From Nitrosovibrio sp. Nv4 (GTDB lineage: Bacteria > Pseudomonadota > Gammaproteobacteria > Burkholderiales > SG8-39): a DNA stretch of 44,378 nucleotides. The DNA is taken from the NCBI GenBank assembly GCA_945906765.1, contig CAMDRF010000013.1:1-44378 (forward strand), in the 5' to 3' direction. A program made the translations under genes and the position numbers. A model generated the notes under the pieces. The model worked only from the letters and a program-made list of their open reading frames with translations. It had not been told where the DNA came from and made no database searches. Shown here piece after piece: positions 1 to 8,830 of the stretch. Numbering within the stretch: position 1 is the first letter of the stretch; each line of letters starts with the position of its first letter.

Positions 1-2
1 CC

Positions 3-821
3 CTGCGCTACCGGCGCGCGCTGCTGGAAGGCGTCAAGGCTCTGAAAACCCGGCCGCTCACCACGCGCACCGCGGAGTCGGTCTGCACGCACATCAAGGG
101 CATCGACATGAGCGTGCGCAAAGTGCCCGGCACCGCGCTCGCCAAAGGCACCACGGGTGAGGTCATCTACACCCCGCCCGAGGGCGAGGCGCGCATCCGC
201 GATCTGCTCGCCAACTGGGAGCGCTTCCTGCATGACGAAGAAACGCTCGATCCTTTGATCCGCATGGCAGCGGCGCATTACCAGTTCGAGGCGATTCACC
301 CCTTCACCGACGGCAACGGCCGTACCGGCCGTGTCCTGAACAGCCTGTTCCTCGTCGAAACAGGGTTGCTCACACTGCCGATCCTCTATCTCAGCCGCTA
401 CATCATCAACAACAAGGCGGACTACTACCGCTTGCTCCTCGCGGTCACGCGCGAGGGCGCCTGGGAAGCGTGGCTGCTCTACATGCTCCGCGGTGTCGAA
501 GAAACGGCGACCTGGACCACCGCCAAGATCGCCGCCGTCCGCAAGCTTTCGAACGAGACGGCGGATTTTGTGCGGATCAGACTACCCAAGATCTACAGCC
601 GCGAACTGGTCGATGTGATCTTCGAGCAACCGTACTGCCGGATTGCAAACCTCGTCGAAGCCAAGATCGCGGAGCGCCAGGCCGCTTCTCGGTACTTGAA
701 GGCACTCGTCGGGATTGGCGTCCTGCGCGAACAGACATTCGGTAAGGAAAAGCTCTTCGTTCACCCGAAATTGATGAGCCTGCTGACCCGGGACAGCAAC
801 ACGTTTACCCAATATCGCTGA
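3..821 (+). CDS. Fic family protein (5' end outside window)
   Basis: Fic proteins usually transfer AMP, or another nucleotide part, onto a hydroxyl side chain of a target protein. The frame is open from the first bases of the window, so the true start lies upstream; the ATG at 108 is internal. The catalytic motif [12 protein letters not shown] is complete (bases about 297-332), with the catalytic His and the phosphate-binding loop. Before it lies the Fic N-terminal type helix region ([11 protein letters not shown] near base 15). After it come a helical stretch and a C-terminal region, roughly 550-815, compatible with a winged-helix DNA-binding domain, as in large stand-alone Fic proteins. No antitoxin-like inhibitory motif is obvious in the visible part. 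The target is unknown. Confidence 0.92.
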   Translation: MRYRRALLEGVKALKTRPLTTRTAESVCTHIKGIDMSVRKVPGTALAKGTTGEVIYTPPEGEARIRDLLANWERFLHDEETLDPLIRMAAAHYQFEAIHPFTDGNGRTGRVLNSLFLVETGLLTLPILYLSRYIINNKADYYRLLLAVTREGAWEAWLLYMLRGVEETATWTTAKIAAVRKLSNETADFVRIRLPKIYSRELVDVIFEQPYCRIANLVEAKIAERQAASRYLKALVGIGVLREQTFGKEKLFVHPKLMSLLTRDSNTFTQYR

Positions 822-838
822 CGAGGTCCGGCGGCAAG

Positions 839-1216
839 TCAAAAAAGCAGCTGCGTCAGGAAGCGCCGGGGCATTACGGCGCCGATGCCCGCGCCTGCCA
901 GGCCGAGCAGGGTGCCGACCATGAAGCCCTTGTGCGCCCGCACGTTGCCTCGGCGGATGAACCAGATGGCGCAGGCAAGCGAGATCAGCACCCAGACCGA
1001 AAGCAGGTGAATCACGGAGAAACCCCCGCCCTTGCGCAGTTCCATGATCCAGAAGGACGACACGGCGACCACCACCATCGCCAGCACCCAGATCCATCCC
1101 AGCGTCTTGTGAATGCGGGCGCCCTTCGTCATGAGCAGTTGCGTGACGCCGATGGTCACCGCCGGCAGGACGGCGGCAAGGTGTATTGCGCTGGGCAACG
1201 TAAGTTCCTGAACCAT
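839..1216 (-). CDS. DUF2306-like four-helix membrane protein
   Basis: A 125-residue protein with four predicted membrane helices (about residues 8-28, 38-57, 67-86 and 97-114). The pattern 'RIHKTLGWIWVLAM' followed by 'RAHKGFMVG' is typical of the DUF2306 group of small inner-membrane proteins, whose function is not established; paired His residues after helices resemble those of haem- or quinone-interacting membrane proteins, but that is inference. It lies 3 bases downstream of a 33-codon membrane ORF, so the two are probably co-transcribed from the promoter divergent from tetR. Confidence 0.75.
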   Translation of the reverse strand: MVQELTLPSAIHLAAVLPAVTIGVTQLLMTKGARIHKTLGWIWVLAMVVVAVSSFWIMELRKGGGFSVIHLLSVWVLISLACAIWFIRRGNVRAHKGFMVGTLLGLAGAGIGAVMPRRFLTQLLF

Positions 1217-1219
1217 GGC

Positions 1220-1321
1220 TCATGCCGTGAGCGCGCGCAACAGGTGCGTCCAGAACATGATCAGCACCACGTTGCTCACCGCGAACGCGACCATCGGAAA
1301 CAGAATGCTCGTCTTATCCAT
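1220..1321 (-). CDS. 33-residue single-helix membrane ORF
   Basis: ATG at 1321, stop TGA at 1222-1220. The product begins MDKTSILFPMVAFAV and is one hydrophobic helix with a basic/polar end. The start resembles the first helix of MAPEG-family membrane proteins, so this could be a genuine microprotein or the remaining N-terminus of a decayed MAPEG gene. It ends 3 bases before the start of the DUF2306-like gene and directly follows the tetR-divergent promoter, which supports its being transcribed. No homology search was possible. Confidence 0.45.
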   Translation of the reverse strand: MDKTSILFPMVAFAVSNVVLIMFWTHLLRALTA

Positions 1322-1329
1322 TCTGACTT

Positions 1330-1383
1330 AATGTTGACAGAACACACAATACTCTAGTAGCATAAGTAGACAATGTCAACATT
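1330..1383. promoter_or_regulatory. Divergent promoter with inverted-repeat operator (tetR / membrane operon)
   Basis: An exact 10-base inverted repeat, AATGTTGACA at 1330-1339 and TGTCAACATT at 1374-1383, flanks the intergenic region. Each arm contains TTGACA, the consensus -35 hexamer, in outward-reading orientation. On the - strand TTGACA (1379-1374) is followed after 17 bases by TAGAGT (1356-1351). On the + strand TTGACA (1334-1339) is followed after 18 bases by TAGCAT (1358-1363). The right arm also covers the tetR start codon. Binding at the arms would block both promoters, as expected for a TetR-family autorepressor. Confidence 0.65.
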
Positions 1384-1972
1384 TAGGCGCAAGAAACGCA
1401 GCTACCATCATGGCGATCTGCAGGCGGCCCTGATCCGTACTGCCGGAAAAATGCTAGAGAAAGAAGGCGTTGAAGCACTCAAGCTGCGCGAAGTGGCACG
1501 CCGCGCCGGGGTCTCGCACAACGCGCCTTATCGGCACTTTGCGGAGCGCGAGGCACTCCTCGCGGCGCTGGCGGCGGAGGGCTTCGAATGGTTGGGCGCG
1601 GCGCAGCGCAAGGCGGCCGAGGCGGGCGGCCTGCGTGGCATGGGCGAGGCCTATGTCCATTTCGCCCTCACGCAGCCGCAGCGCTTCCGGCTGATGTTCG
1701 GCGGCCAGATCTCGATCGCGAAGCACCCGCAGTTGCGGGAAGTGGCGACGAAGACCTTTGAAGCTCTTGCGGGGGCGTTATGCGCGAGAGTGCCTGAGGC
1801 GCAGGGCGCGGGGGACTCTTCAATCGCGGCGTGGGCGCTGGTCCATGGACTGGCGCAGTTGCTGCTCGGCGGGCGGATCTCCAGCGTGGCAAAGCGGGGC
1901 CGGGACGATGCGACGTTCGTGCGCGAAGTGCTGGCGTCGGTGCGCTTCGTCGCGCGGGCCCCGGTTGCCTGA
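1373..1972 (+). CDS. TetR/AcrR family transcriptional repressor
   Basis: A 199-residue regulator. Residues about 10-56 form the TetR helix-turn-helix domain (SYHHGDLQAALIRTA, then LREVARRAGVSHNAPYRHF). The C-terminal ligand-binding half resembles the WHG-type TetR C-terminal domain (QPQRFRLMFGG near residue 103). It is transcribed away from the small membrane operon and its start codon lies inside one arm of the shared inverted repeat, so it probably represses itself and the membrane genes. The ATG at 1373 has no ribosome binding site and lies 9 bases after a -10-like box, so the message may be nearly leaderless. The ligand is unknown. Confidence 0.9.
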   Translation: MSTFRRKKRSYHHGDLQAALIRTAGKMLEKEGVEALKLREVARRAGVSHNAPYRHFAEREALLAALAAEGFEWLGAAQRKAAEAGGLRGMGEAYVHFALTQPQRFRLMFGGQISIAKHPQLREVATKTFEALAGALCARVPEAQGAGDSSIAAWALVHGLAQLLLGGRISSVAKRGRDDATFVREVLASVRFVARAPVA

Positions 1973-1996
1973 GTTAGTCAGGTATCGTAATATCTG
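1965..1996 (+). promoter_or_regulatory. Promoter and operator of the first TA pair
   Basis: TTGCCT (1965-1970) and TAATAT (1988-1993) are separated by 17 bases. An imperfect inverted repeat, CAGGTAT at 1979-1985 and ATATCTG at 1990-1996, overlaps the -10 box, the usual place for antitoxin autoregulation. The -35 overlaps the tetR stop codon. Confidence 0.45.
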
Positions 1997-2025
1997 GTCA
2001 ACTAGGAAAAGAAAGCTTGCAGACC

Positions 2026-2265
2026 ATGCAAATCAACATCTATCAAGCCAAGGCCAAACTCTCCGCGCTTCTCGACCGCGCGCTCGCCGGTGAGACGGTC
2101 GTCATCGCGCGAGCCGGAAAGCCCTTGGCGTGCTTGACGCCGGTGGCGACGGGCGCAAGCGCCACCAAGAGCGGCGTAAGGTTGGGGGGCCTTGCCAAGG
2201 CGCGGCTGCGCATCGCACGGGACTTTCACGCGCCCATGCGCGACGATGATTTGCTCGCGCCGTGA
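2026..2265 (+). CDS. Phd/YefM-type antitoxin
   Basis: A 79-residue antitoxin starting MQINIYQAKAKLSALLDRA, the dimerising and DNA-binding fold of the Phd/YefM group, with the usual 'VVIARAGKPLACLTPV' strand region (about residues 27-43). The C-terminal third would wrap the toxin. ATG 2026 is preferred because family members begin at this point; a TTG at 2017 is in frame and lies at a better distance from the AGGAAAAG sequence (2004-2011), so a three-residue longer form is possible. The last codons overlap the toxin start by 4 bases (GTGA), showing translational coupling. Confidence 0.85.
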   Translation: MQINIYQAKAKLSALLDRALAGETVVIARAGKPLACLTPVATGASATKSGVRLGGLAKARLRIARDFHAPMRDDDLLAP

Positions 2266-2642
2266 ATCTGTTGCTTGATACGCATTGCCTGATCTGGGCG
2301 CTTACCGATGCACCTCAACTCGGCCAGACGGCGCGGCGCGCGATCGCGGCCGCCGCCAGCGTATGGTTTTCCGAAGCATCGATCTGGGAACTTGGGCTCA
2401 AGTGGCGCAAAGGCAAGATCGCTCTGCAACCGCGACGCATCGTCGAACAAGCGCTCCGCGACCGGTTTCGTCCGCTGCCGATCACGCTCGAGGCCATCTT
2501 GCTATCGAGTGAGTTGCGCCATAAGCATGGCGACCCTTTCGATCGCCTGCTCTACGCCCAGGCGCGGGAAAACGACTGCCGCTTGCTCACCATCGATCGA
2601 ACGCTGGCGGAATTGGGCGCCAGAGTGCTGAGGCCGAAATAG
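2262..2642 (+). CDS. PIN-domain toxin (VapC-like RNase)
   Basis: A 126-residue PIN domain, predicted Mg-dependent endoribonuclease. Acidic active-site positions are visible: LLLDTHCLIWAL (Asp 6), the Glu of SEASIWELGLK (about residue 43), HGDPFDRLLYAQA (Asp near 91 and 94) and LLTIDRTL (Asp near 111). This pattern belongs to the PIN group that pairs with Phd-type antitoxins. Start is GTG 2262, overlapping the antitoxin stop. The module appears intact. Confidence 0.88.
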   Translation: MNLLLDTHCLIWALTDAPQLGQTARRAIAAAASVWFSEASIWELGLKWRKGKIALQPRRIVEQALRDRFRPLPITLEAILLSSELRHKHGDPFDRLLYAQARENDCRLLTIDRTLAELGARVLRPK

Positions 2643-2667
2643 CACCCTTCTAATTATTCACGGCCCT

Positions 2668-3636
2668 TCAGCCGGCGTAGGCCGCGAACGCGGCGGCGCA
2701 TGACGCATCGTCGCCACGCTCGCCGCGCGCCGCATGGCAGCGCAGCAGGAGGAACACCGGTCTGCCGGCGTCGCGGATCTGGTCCGCGTATTTTTTCCAG
2801 AGATCCATTGCGCGCGCCGGATCACCCGCGGCAATGTGGCCGGCCATGCCCGCCATCAGCAGGTATTCGCGCGAGCCGACCGCCGCGAACAGCATGATCC
2901 AGCGGCGCTGGAAATCGCGCAGCGTGGCGAAACAGGACGCGCCGGAGAAGCGCTCCCACACGGCCTGCGCTTCGGCGGGGGCGAGATAGGGATTCACCGT
3001 GCGCGCGACATTGATCAGCGGCAGCGTCATTCCGGCGCAGAACGTCGCCGGCAGCATGACCAGGGCCGAGACGCCCTGTCCGGCCAGGTTGAAGAAGAAA
3101 TAACCCGCGTCGGTGCGCGCAAGGCCCTTCATCAAGTACTCCATCAGCTCGAACGTCCGGTCGTACACCGGCAAGGTCGCCAGCGCCAGCAGGCCCATCG
3201 CAACCTGCACCCAGCCCAACAGCCGCTCGGGATGGGCGGCGCGATCCACCAGACGGCGCACCGCCAGGCCGCCGAGCGCCAGGCCGAGGATGAACGTCGA
3301 GAGCATCAACTCGAAGGAGTGGGTCGAGGCGCCAAGCACCAGCGACAGCATGCGGATCCAGCAGATTTCGTAGATGAACGACGCCAGGCCGGTGAGCAGG
3401 GCCACCGTGAGCAGCAGGTTTGCCGACAACGTACCGCTTGTGCCGTGGTCGCCGCGCACCGCTATCGGTGGCGACGCGCTTGCCGGACGCGCCAGCAGGG
3501 CGAGGGCTGCGGCCAGCGCGAGATTGATGATTCCTGCCGTGCGCAGCGTGCCCGGCAAACCCACCCAGGCAATCAGCACGAATCCGCTCGCCAGCACGCC
3601 GGCCGCGGCGCCCAGGCTGTTAGCGAAATAGAGCAT
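2668..3636 (-). pseudogene. Remnant of a fused MFS / spermidine synthase-like protein
   Basis: The open frame (322 codons) starts at LYFANSLGAAAG, which in intact fused MFS/spermidine-synthase-like proteins lies well inside the first membrane half, so the N-terminus is missing. The second membrane half follows (LASFIYEICWIRML, then MLPATFCAGMTLPLI). Normally an aminopropyltransferase-like domain comes next, but here the frame jumps to about 105 soluble residues beginning near VNPYLAPAEAQAVW, resembling the helical C-terminal tail. The nucleotide-binding synthase domain is absent. The simplest reading is a 5' truncation plus an internal deletion that left the frame open. It is convergent with the TA pair before it and divergent from the MFS gene beside it, and is unlikely to have its original activity. 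Confidence 0.72.
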
Positions 3637-3693
3637 GGCGATTGCTTCGCCCGGGGCGCGGCGCCATGGCGGCGCTTATATCATGCTGCACGC

Positions 3694-4824
3694 ATGAACG
3701 TCCCCGCCCGCCTCGGTGCCTACTATTTCGTCTATTTCACCTACGTGGGCGCTTTCGTGCCGTACTTTTCGCTCTGGCTCGCGGCGCAGGGTTACGGCGC
3801 CGCGCAGATCGCGCTGGTGCTGGCGATGCCGCAGATCGCGCGCGTGTTCGCGCCCGCGCTGTGGGGCTGGCTCGCGGACCACACCGGGCGCCAGCGCGAA
3901 GTCGTAATCCTGTCCGCGTTCGCGGTGGCGGCCGGTTTCGCGGCGCTCTTTGTCGTGCGTGGTGCCGTGCCTATGGCACTGGCCCTGTTTCTGATGAGTG
4001 CATTGTCGGCCGGCGCGATGCCGCTGGTGGAGGCGACCACCCTCGCCAACCTGCGTGGACGCAGCGGAAACTACGGGCCGATCCGGATGTGGGGATCAAT
4101 CGGTTTCATTTTCGCGGTGCTCGGCACAGGTGCCTGGCTGGACCGCGCGGGCGTCGGCCAGGTGCTGCCCATCGTGTTCGGCCTGGCCCTGCTGGTCTGC
4201 GTGGCGGCGTTCGGCATCCCGGCCGGCGCACGGCACCAGGCCGAGCCCGGGGGAGAGAGGATTCTCTCGGTCTTTTGGCGCGTCGACGTCCTCGCGCTGT
4301 TTGCCGCCGGCATGTGCATGTCCGTCGCGCACGGTACGATGTACGTGTTTTATTCGATCTATCTCGAGGCTGCGGGCTACTCGAAATCCGTCATCGGCGC
4401 CCTCTGGACGCTCGGGGTGGTCGCGGAGGTGGTCGTGTTCCTCCGTTTGCCGCAGTTGATGCAGCGTTTTTCGCTGCGCGTGCTGCTGATCGCAAGCTTC
4501 GGCTGCGCCGTGGTGCGCTTTCTCGCCATTGGCTGGGGCGTGGAGTGGATTGCCTTGCTCGCGGCGGCCCAGCTGCTGCACGCCGCGACCTTCGGCGCCT
4601 ATCACGCTGCTTCGATCGCGGCGGTGCACCGCCTGTTCCCGGGCCGCATCGCCGGCCGCGGCCAGACGCTTTTTTCGAGCCTGTCGTACGGCCTCGGCGG
4701 CGCGATCGGGACCCTGCTCGCGGGCTGGTCATGGGTGGCGCTCGGCGCGTCATCCAGTTTCGCGCTCAGCGCGTTATTCGGGGCAAGTGGCGCAATGCTC
4801 GTCGCATGGAAGGTACGCGTGTAG
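3694..4824 (+). CDS. MFS transporter, phenylpropionate-permease-like
   Basis: A 376-residue inner-membrane transporter with about twelve hydrophobic segments. It begins MNVPARLGAYYFVYFTYVG and carries PYFSLWLAAQGYGAAQI and the cytoplasmic loop motif GWLADHTGRQRE (about residues 60-71), typical of the MFS_1-like/PPP group that includes HcaT. The frame is open far upstream, but ATG 3694 gives the family N-terminus. It ends 4 bases before the M48 protease gene, so the two may be one transcript. The substrate cannot be read from sequence. Confidence 0.85.
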   Translation: MNVPARLGAYYFVYFTYVGAFVPYFSLWLAAQGYGAAQIALVLAMPQIARVFAPALWGWLADHTGRQREVVILSAFAVAAGFAALFVVRGAVPMALALFLMSALSAGAMPLVEATTLANLRGRSGNYGPIRMWGSIGFIFAVLGTGAWLDRAGVGQVLPIVFGLALLVCVAAFGIPAGARHQAEPGGERILSVFWRVDVLALFAAGMCMSVAHGTMYVFYSIYLEAAGYSKSVIGALWTLGVVAEVVVFLRLPQLMQRFSLRVLLIASFGCAVVRFLAIGWGVEWIALLAAAQLLHAATFGAYHAASIAAVHRLFPGRIAGRGQTLFSSLSYGLGGAIGTLLAGWSWVALGASSSFALSALFGASGAMLVAWKVRV

Positions 4825-4828
4825 GCTT

Positions 4829-5641
4829 ATGCATATGCTGAAGAAAATTCTCGTTGCTTTGCTGGTTTCGCTCGCTGGCTGCCAGAGCGTCAACACGACC
4901 CAGCCCGGCGCCGTGGGCGTGGAGCGCAAGCAGAACATGCTCGTCTCCTCCGATTCGGTGAATCGCAGCGCCGCCAAGGCCTACGCTCAGGTGCTGGCGG
5001 AAGCGCGGAAGAAGGGGCAACTGAATCGCGACGCGGCGCAGTTGCAGCGCGTGCGCGCGATCGCGGGCCGCCTGATTCCGCAGACGGGCGCGTTCCGCGC
5101 GGACGCACCGGGATGGAGCTGGGAAGTGAACGTCATCACCTCGAAAGACGTGAACGCCTGGTGCATGCCCGGTGGCAAGATCGCCTTCTATACCGGGCTG
5201 ATCGAGCGGCTGCAGGCGACGGACGAGGAAATCGCGGCGGTGATGGGACACGAAATCGCCCACGCGCTGCGCGAGCACGGCCGCGAGCGCGCATCGCAGG
5301 CGATGGCGCAGGGCATCGGCATCTCGGTGGTCGGCGCGTTGCTGCGCTTGCCCGGGGGTGCGCGGGACCTGACGCAGACGGTGCTCGATCTGACCTTCAA
5401 TCTGCCGAACTCGCGCACCGATGAAATGGAAGCGGACCGTATCGGCGTCGAGCTCGCGGCACGCGGCGGTTTCGATCCGCGCGCCGCGGTGACGCTGTGG
5501 GAAAAAATGTCGAAGACCGGCGGCTCGCAGCCCCCGCAGTTCCTCTCCACCCACCCCTCGCACGCGAGCAGGATCAGCGATCTCAGGGGCAACGCCGAGA
5601 AGGTCATGCCCCTGTACGAGGCTGCACGCGCAAAACGCTGA
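4829..5641 (+). CDS. M48 family metalloprotease, predicted lipoprotein
   Basis: A 270-residue periplasmic protease of the LoiP/YcaL/Oma1-like type. A signal peptide ends in the lipobox LAGC (Cys 18), so it should be lipid-anchored. The zinc site HEIAH is at residues 141-145 and the third ligand Glu at about 201 in MEADRIG. Relatives act in outer-membrane protein quality control. The start may be ATG 4829 or ATG 4835; both keep the signal peptide. It lies just upstream of leuC (39 bases), a spacing that does not show whether they share a transcript. Confidence 0.92.
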   Translation: MHMLKKILVALLVSLAGCQSVNTTQPGAVGVERKQNMLVSSDSVNRSAAKAYAQVLAEARKKGQLNRDAAQLQRVRAIAGRLIPQTGAFRADAPGWSWEVNVITSKDVNAWCMPGGKIAFYTGLIERLQATDEEIAAVMGHEIAHALREHGRERASQAMAQGIGISVVGALLRLPGGARDLTQTVLDLTFNLPNSRTDEMEADRIGVELAARGGFDPRAAVTLWEKMSKTGGSQPPQFLSTHPSHASRISDLRGNAEKVMPLYEAARAKR

Positions 5642-5680
5642 TTTGCTGTGGGATAATCCTATTTTTAAGCGACGTAAAAG

Positions 5681-7099
5681 ATGATGCAACGCACGCTCTA
5701 CGACAAACTCTGGGACAGCCACGTGGTGCGCGCGGAGGCCGACGGCACCGCGCTGCTCTACATTGACCGGCACCTGGTGCACGAGGTCACAAGCCCGCAG
5801 GCGTTTGAAGGCCTGAAGCTCGCCGGGCGCAAGCCCTGGCGCATCGGTTCGGTGGTCGCGACCGCCGACCACAACACGCCCACCACCGGCTGGGAACGCG
5901 GCATCGCCGGCATCGAGGATCCGATATCGCGCCTGCAGGTCGAAACTCTGACCGCCAACATCAAGGAGTACGGCGCCAAGGTCTACTTTCCGTTCCTCGA
6001 CAAGCGCCAGGGCATCGTGCACGTGATCGGGCCGGAGCAGGGCGCGACGCTGCCGGGGATGACCGTGGTGTGCGGCGATTCACACACCAGCACGCACGGC
6101 GCCTTCGGCTGCCTCGCTCACGGCATCGGCACCTCCGAAGTCGAGCACGTGCTGGCGACGCAGTGCCTGGTGACGAAGAAGATGAAGAACATGCGCGTCA
6201 CCGTGGAGGGCGAGTTGGGACGCGGCGTGACGGCGAAGGATGTGGCGCTCGCCATCATCGGCCGCATCGGCGCCGCGGGCGGCAGCGGCAGCGCCATCGA
6301 GTTTGACGGCAGCGCGATTCGCGCGCTGTCCATGGAAGGCCGCATGACGGTATGCAACATGGCGATCGAGGCCGGCGCGCGCGCCGGCATGGTGGCGGTG
6401 GACGACACCACGATCCAATACCTGAAGGGCCGCACGTTTTCGCCGACCGGGCCGGAGTGGGACCAGGCGGTGGCAACCTGGAAGATGCTGACCGGCGATC
6501 CGGACGCGAAGTTCGACCGCGAAGTGAAGTTCGACGCGCGCGAGATCGCGCCGCAGGTCACCTGGGGCACCTCGCCCGAGATGGTGGTGCCGGTCGAGGG
6601 ACAGGTGCCCGACCCGGACAAGGAGCAGGACCCGATTAAGCGCGAAGGCATGGAACGCGCGCTCGTCTACATGGGCCTGAAGCCCCGCACTGCGATGCAG
6701 GACATCATGCTCGACAAGGTGTTCATCGGTTCGTGCACCAACTCCCGCATCGAGGATCTGCGCGCCGCGGCGGCGGTGGCGAAGGGCAGGAAAGTGGCTG
6801 CGAGCATCAAGGTGGCGATGGTGGTGCCGGGCTCGGGCCTCGTCAAAGCGCAGGCCGAGAAGGAAGGCCTGGACAAGGTGTTCCGCGAATCGGGCTTCGA
6901 GTGGCGCGAACCGGGCTGCTCGATGTGCCTGGCGATGAACGCAGACCGGCTGGAGCCGGGCGAGCGCTGCGCCTCCACCTCGAACCGCAATTTCGAAGGC
7001 CGGCAGGGCGCGGGCGGCCGCACGCACCTGGTGAGTCCGGCGATGGCGGCGGCGGCGGCGATCGCCGGACACTTCGTCGACGTTCGTTCCTGGCGCTGA
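5681..7099 (+). CDS. leuC: 3-isopropylmalate dehydratase large subunit
   Basis: Catalyses the isomerisation of 2- to 3-isopropylmalate in leucine synthesis together with LeuD. Full length at 472 residues. The three [4Fe-4S] cysteines are present: one in [14 protein letters not shown] (about residue 350) and two in GCSMCLAMN (about 411 and 414). The N-terminus [13 protein letters not shown] is standard. First gene of leuC-leuD-leuB; leuD follows after 2 bases. A GATAAT sequence lies at 5652-5657, but no matching -35 was found, so the promoter is unassigned. No leucine-rich leader peptide was seen upstream. Confidence 0.98.
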   Translation: MMQRTLYDKLWDSHVVRAEADGTALLYIDRHLVHEVTSPQAFEGLKLAGRKPWRIGSVVATADHNTPTTGWERGIAGIEDPISRLQVETLTANIKEYGAKVYFPFLDKRQGIVHVIGPEQGATLPGMTVVCGDSHTSTHGAFGCLAHGIGTSEVEHVLATQCLVTKKMKNMRVTVEGELGRGVTAKDVALAIIGRIGAAGGSGSAIEFDGSAIRALSMEGRMTVCNMAIEAGARAGMVAVDDTTIQYLKGRTFSPTGPEWDQAVATWKMLTGDPDAKFDREVKFDAREIAPQVTWGTSPEMVVPVEGQVPDPDKEQDPIKREGMERALVYMGLKPRTAMQDIMLDKVFIGSCTNSRIEDLRAAAAVAKGRKVAASIKVAMVVPGSGLVKAQAEKEGLDKVFRESGFEWREPGCSMCLAMNADRLEPGERCASTSNRNFEGRQGAGGRTHLVSPAMAAAAAIAGHFVDVRSWR

Positions 7100-7101
7100 T
7101 C

Positions 7102-7740
7102 ATGGAAAAATTCACCGTGCTGAACGGGCTGGTGGCGCCGCTGGACCGCGCCAATGTCGATACCGACGCCGTCATCCCGAAACAATTCCTGAAATCCATC
7201 AAGCGCGGCGGCTACGGCCCGAACCTGTTCGACGCCTGGCGCTACCTGGACATCGGCCAGCCCGGGATGGACAACTCGAAGCGCCCGCTGAACCCGGATT
7301 TTGTCCTCAACCAGCCGCGCTACAAGGGGGCCGAGATCCTGCTCGCGCGTAAGAATTTCGGCTGCGGCAGCTCGCGCGAGCATGCGCCCTGGGCCTTGCA
7401 GCAATACGGCTTCAAGTGCGTCATCGCGCCATCCTTCGGCGACATCTTCTTTAACAACAGCTTCAAGAACGGCTTCCTGCCGGTGGTGCTCTCCGAAGCC
7501 GAAGTGGACAGCTTGTTCTACGACTGCGCGCTGCCCGGATTCCGCCTGGTCGTCGACCTCGAGCGGCAGACGGTTTCGACCACCGACGGCTCGAAGTCGT
7601 ACAAATTCGAAGTGGACCTCTCGCGCCGCCATTCGCTGCTCAACGGCCTGGACGAGATCGGTCTGACGCTGCGCCATGGCGACGAAATCCGCGCCTTCGA
7701 AGCACGCCGGCGCGACCAGTTTCCCTGGCTTTTCCACTGA
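7102..7740 (+). CDS. leuD: 3-isopropylmalate dehydratase small subunit
   Basis: A 212-residue partner of LeuC, giving the swivelling domain of the aconitase-like enzyme. It starts [20 protein letters not shown] and has the substrate-binding motif [13 protein letters not shown] (about residues 90-102). It begins 2 bases after leuC and ends 19 bases before leuB, so all three are surely co-transcribed. Confidence 0.98.
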   Translation: MEKFTVLNGLVAPLDRANVDTDAVIPKQFLKSIKRGGYGPNLFDAWRYLDIGQPGMDNSKRPLNPDFVLNQPRYKGAEILLARKNFGCGSSREHAPWALQQYGFKCVIAPSFGDIFFNNSFKNGFLPVVLSEAEVDSLFYDCALPGFRLVVDLERQTVSTTDGSKSYKFEVDLSRRHSLLNGLDEIGLTLRHGDEIRAFEARRRDQFPWLFH

Positions 7741-7759
7741 CTTTTCCTTCGCAACGCTG

Positions 7760-8815
7760 ATGAAAATCGCAGTCCTGCCGGGCGATGGCATCGGCAAGGA
7801 AATCGTTGCTGAAACCATCGGCGTGCTCGCGCGCCTGGAGCTGAAGTTCGAGTTCGAGGAAGCCCCGGTCGGCGGCGCCGGCTACGAAGCGTCGGGCCAT
7901 CCGCTGCCGGAGAAGACCCTCGCGCTGGCGAAACAGGCCGATGCGATCCTTTTCGGCGCCGTCGGCGACCCACGCTACGACGCGCTTGAATCCGCGAAGC
8001 GCCCGGAGCAGGCGATTCTCGGCTTGAGGAAAGCGCTCGCGCTGTTTGCCAATCTGCGGCCGGCGCGGGTCTACGAGGAGCTGGCCGCTGCGTCCACGCT
8101 GCGGCCCGAGATCGTCGCCGGCCTGGACATCCTCATCGTGCGCGAACTGACCGGCGATATCTATTTCGGCGAGCCCAAAGGCATTCGTCCACATGCCTCC
8201 GGCGGGCGCGAAGGTTTCGACACGATGCGTTACAGCGAGGCGGAGATACGCAGGATCGCCGGGGTCGGCTTTGAGGCCGCACGCAAGCGAGGCAAGAAGG
8301 TGTGTTCCGTGGACAAGGCCAACGTGCTGGAAACGTCCAGGCTGTGGCGCGAAGTGATGACTGCGGAAGGGGAAAAAAACCCGGACATCGAGCTCTCGCA
8401 CATGTACGTGGACAACTGCGCCATGCAACTGGTGCGCAATCCCAAGCAGTTCGATGTGATCGTGACCGGCAACCTGTTCGGCGACATCCTTTCCGACGAA
8501 GCCTCGATGCTTACCGGTTCGATCGGCATGCTGCCTTCGGCGTCGCTCGATGCGAACAACAAGGGCCTCTACGAGCCGATCCACGGCTCGGCGCCCGACA
8601 TCGCCGGCAAGGGCGTGGCGAATCCGCTCGCGACGATCCTGTCTGCGGCGCTGATGCTGCGCTATTCGCTGCACCAGGGCGCCGCCGCGGAGCGCCTGGA
8701 GCGCGCGGTGAAGCTGACGTTGCGCGACGGTTACCGCACCGCGGACATATATACTGCGGGTACGAGGAAGGTAAGCACCGCTGCGATGGCCGACGCGGTT
8801 GCGGAACGGCTGTGA
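7760..8815 (+). CDS. leuB: 3-isopropylmalate dehydrogenase
   Basis: A 351-residue NAD-dependent oxidative decarboxylase making 2-oxoisocaproate, the third leucine-specific step. Motifs include the N-terminal [16 protein letters not shown], the substrate Arg region [15 protein letters not shown] (about residues 90-104), [14 protein letters not shown] (near 189) and the NAD-binding [15 protein letters not shown] (about 274-288). Start is ATG 7760; a frame extension upstream is not conserved in the family. asd follows 15 bases after the stop. Confidence 0.98.
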   Translation: MKIAVLPGDGIGKEIVAETIGVLARLELKFEFEEAPVGGAGYEASGHPLPEKTLALAKQADAILFGAVGDPRYDALESAKRPEQAILGLRKALALFANLRPARVYEELAAASTLRPEIVAGLDILIVRELTGDIYFGEPKGIRPHASGGREGFDTMRYSEAEIRRIAGVGFEAARKRGKKVCSVDKANVLETSRLWREVMTAEGEKNPDIELSHMYVDNCAMQLVRNPKQFDVIVTGNLFGDILSDEASMLTGSIGMLPSASLDANNKGLYEPIHGSAPDIAGKGVANPLATILSAALMLRYSLHQGAAAERLERAVKLTLRDGYRTADIYTAGTRKVSTAAMADAVAERL

Positions 8816-8830
8816 GTTGAGGAAGTGGTC

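Noticed and set aside
2734-3693. N-terminal extension of the MFS gene by about 320 codons
   Set aside because: The extension is the antisense of the decayed membrane gene; the MFS family start is at ATG 3694.
5642-5680. Leucine attenuator or leader peptide before leuC
   Set aside because: Only 39 bases, with no Leu-rich frame and no hairpin plus T-tract.
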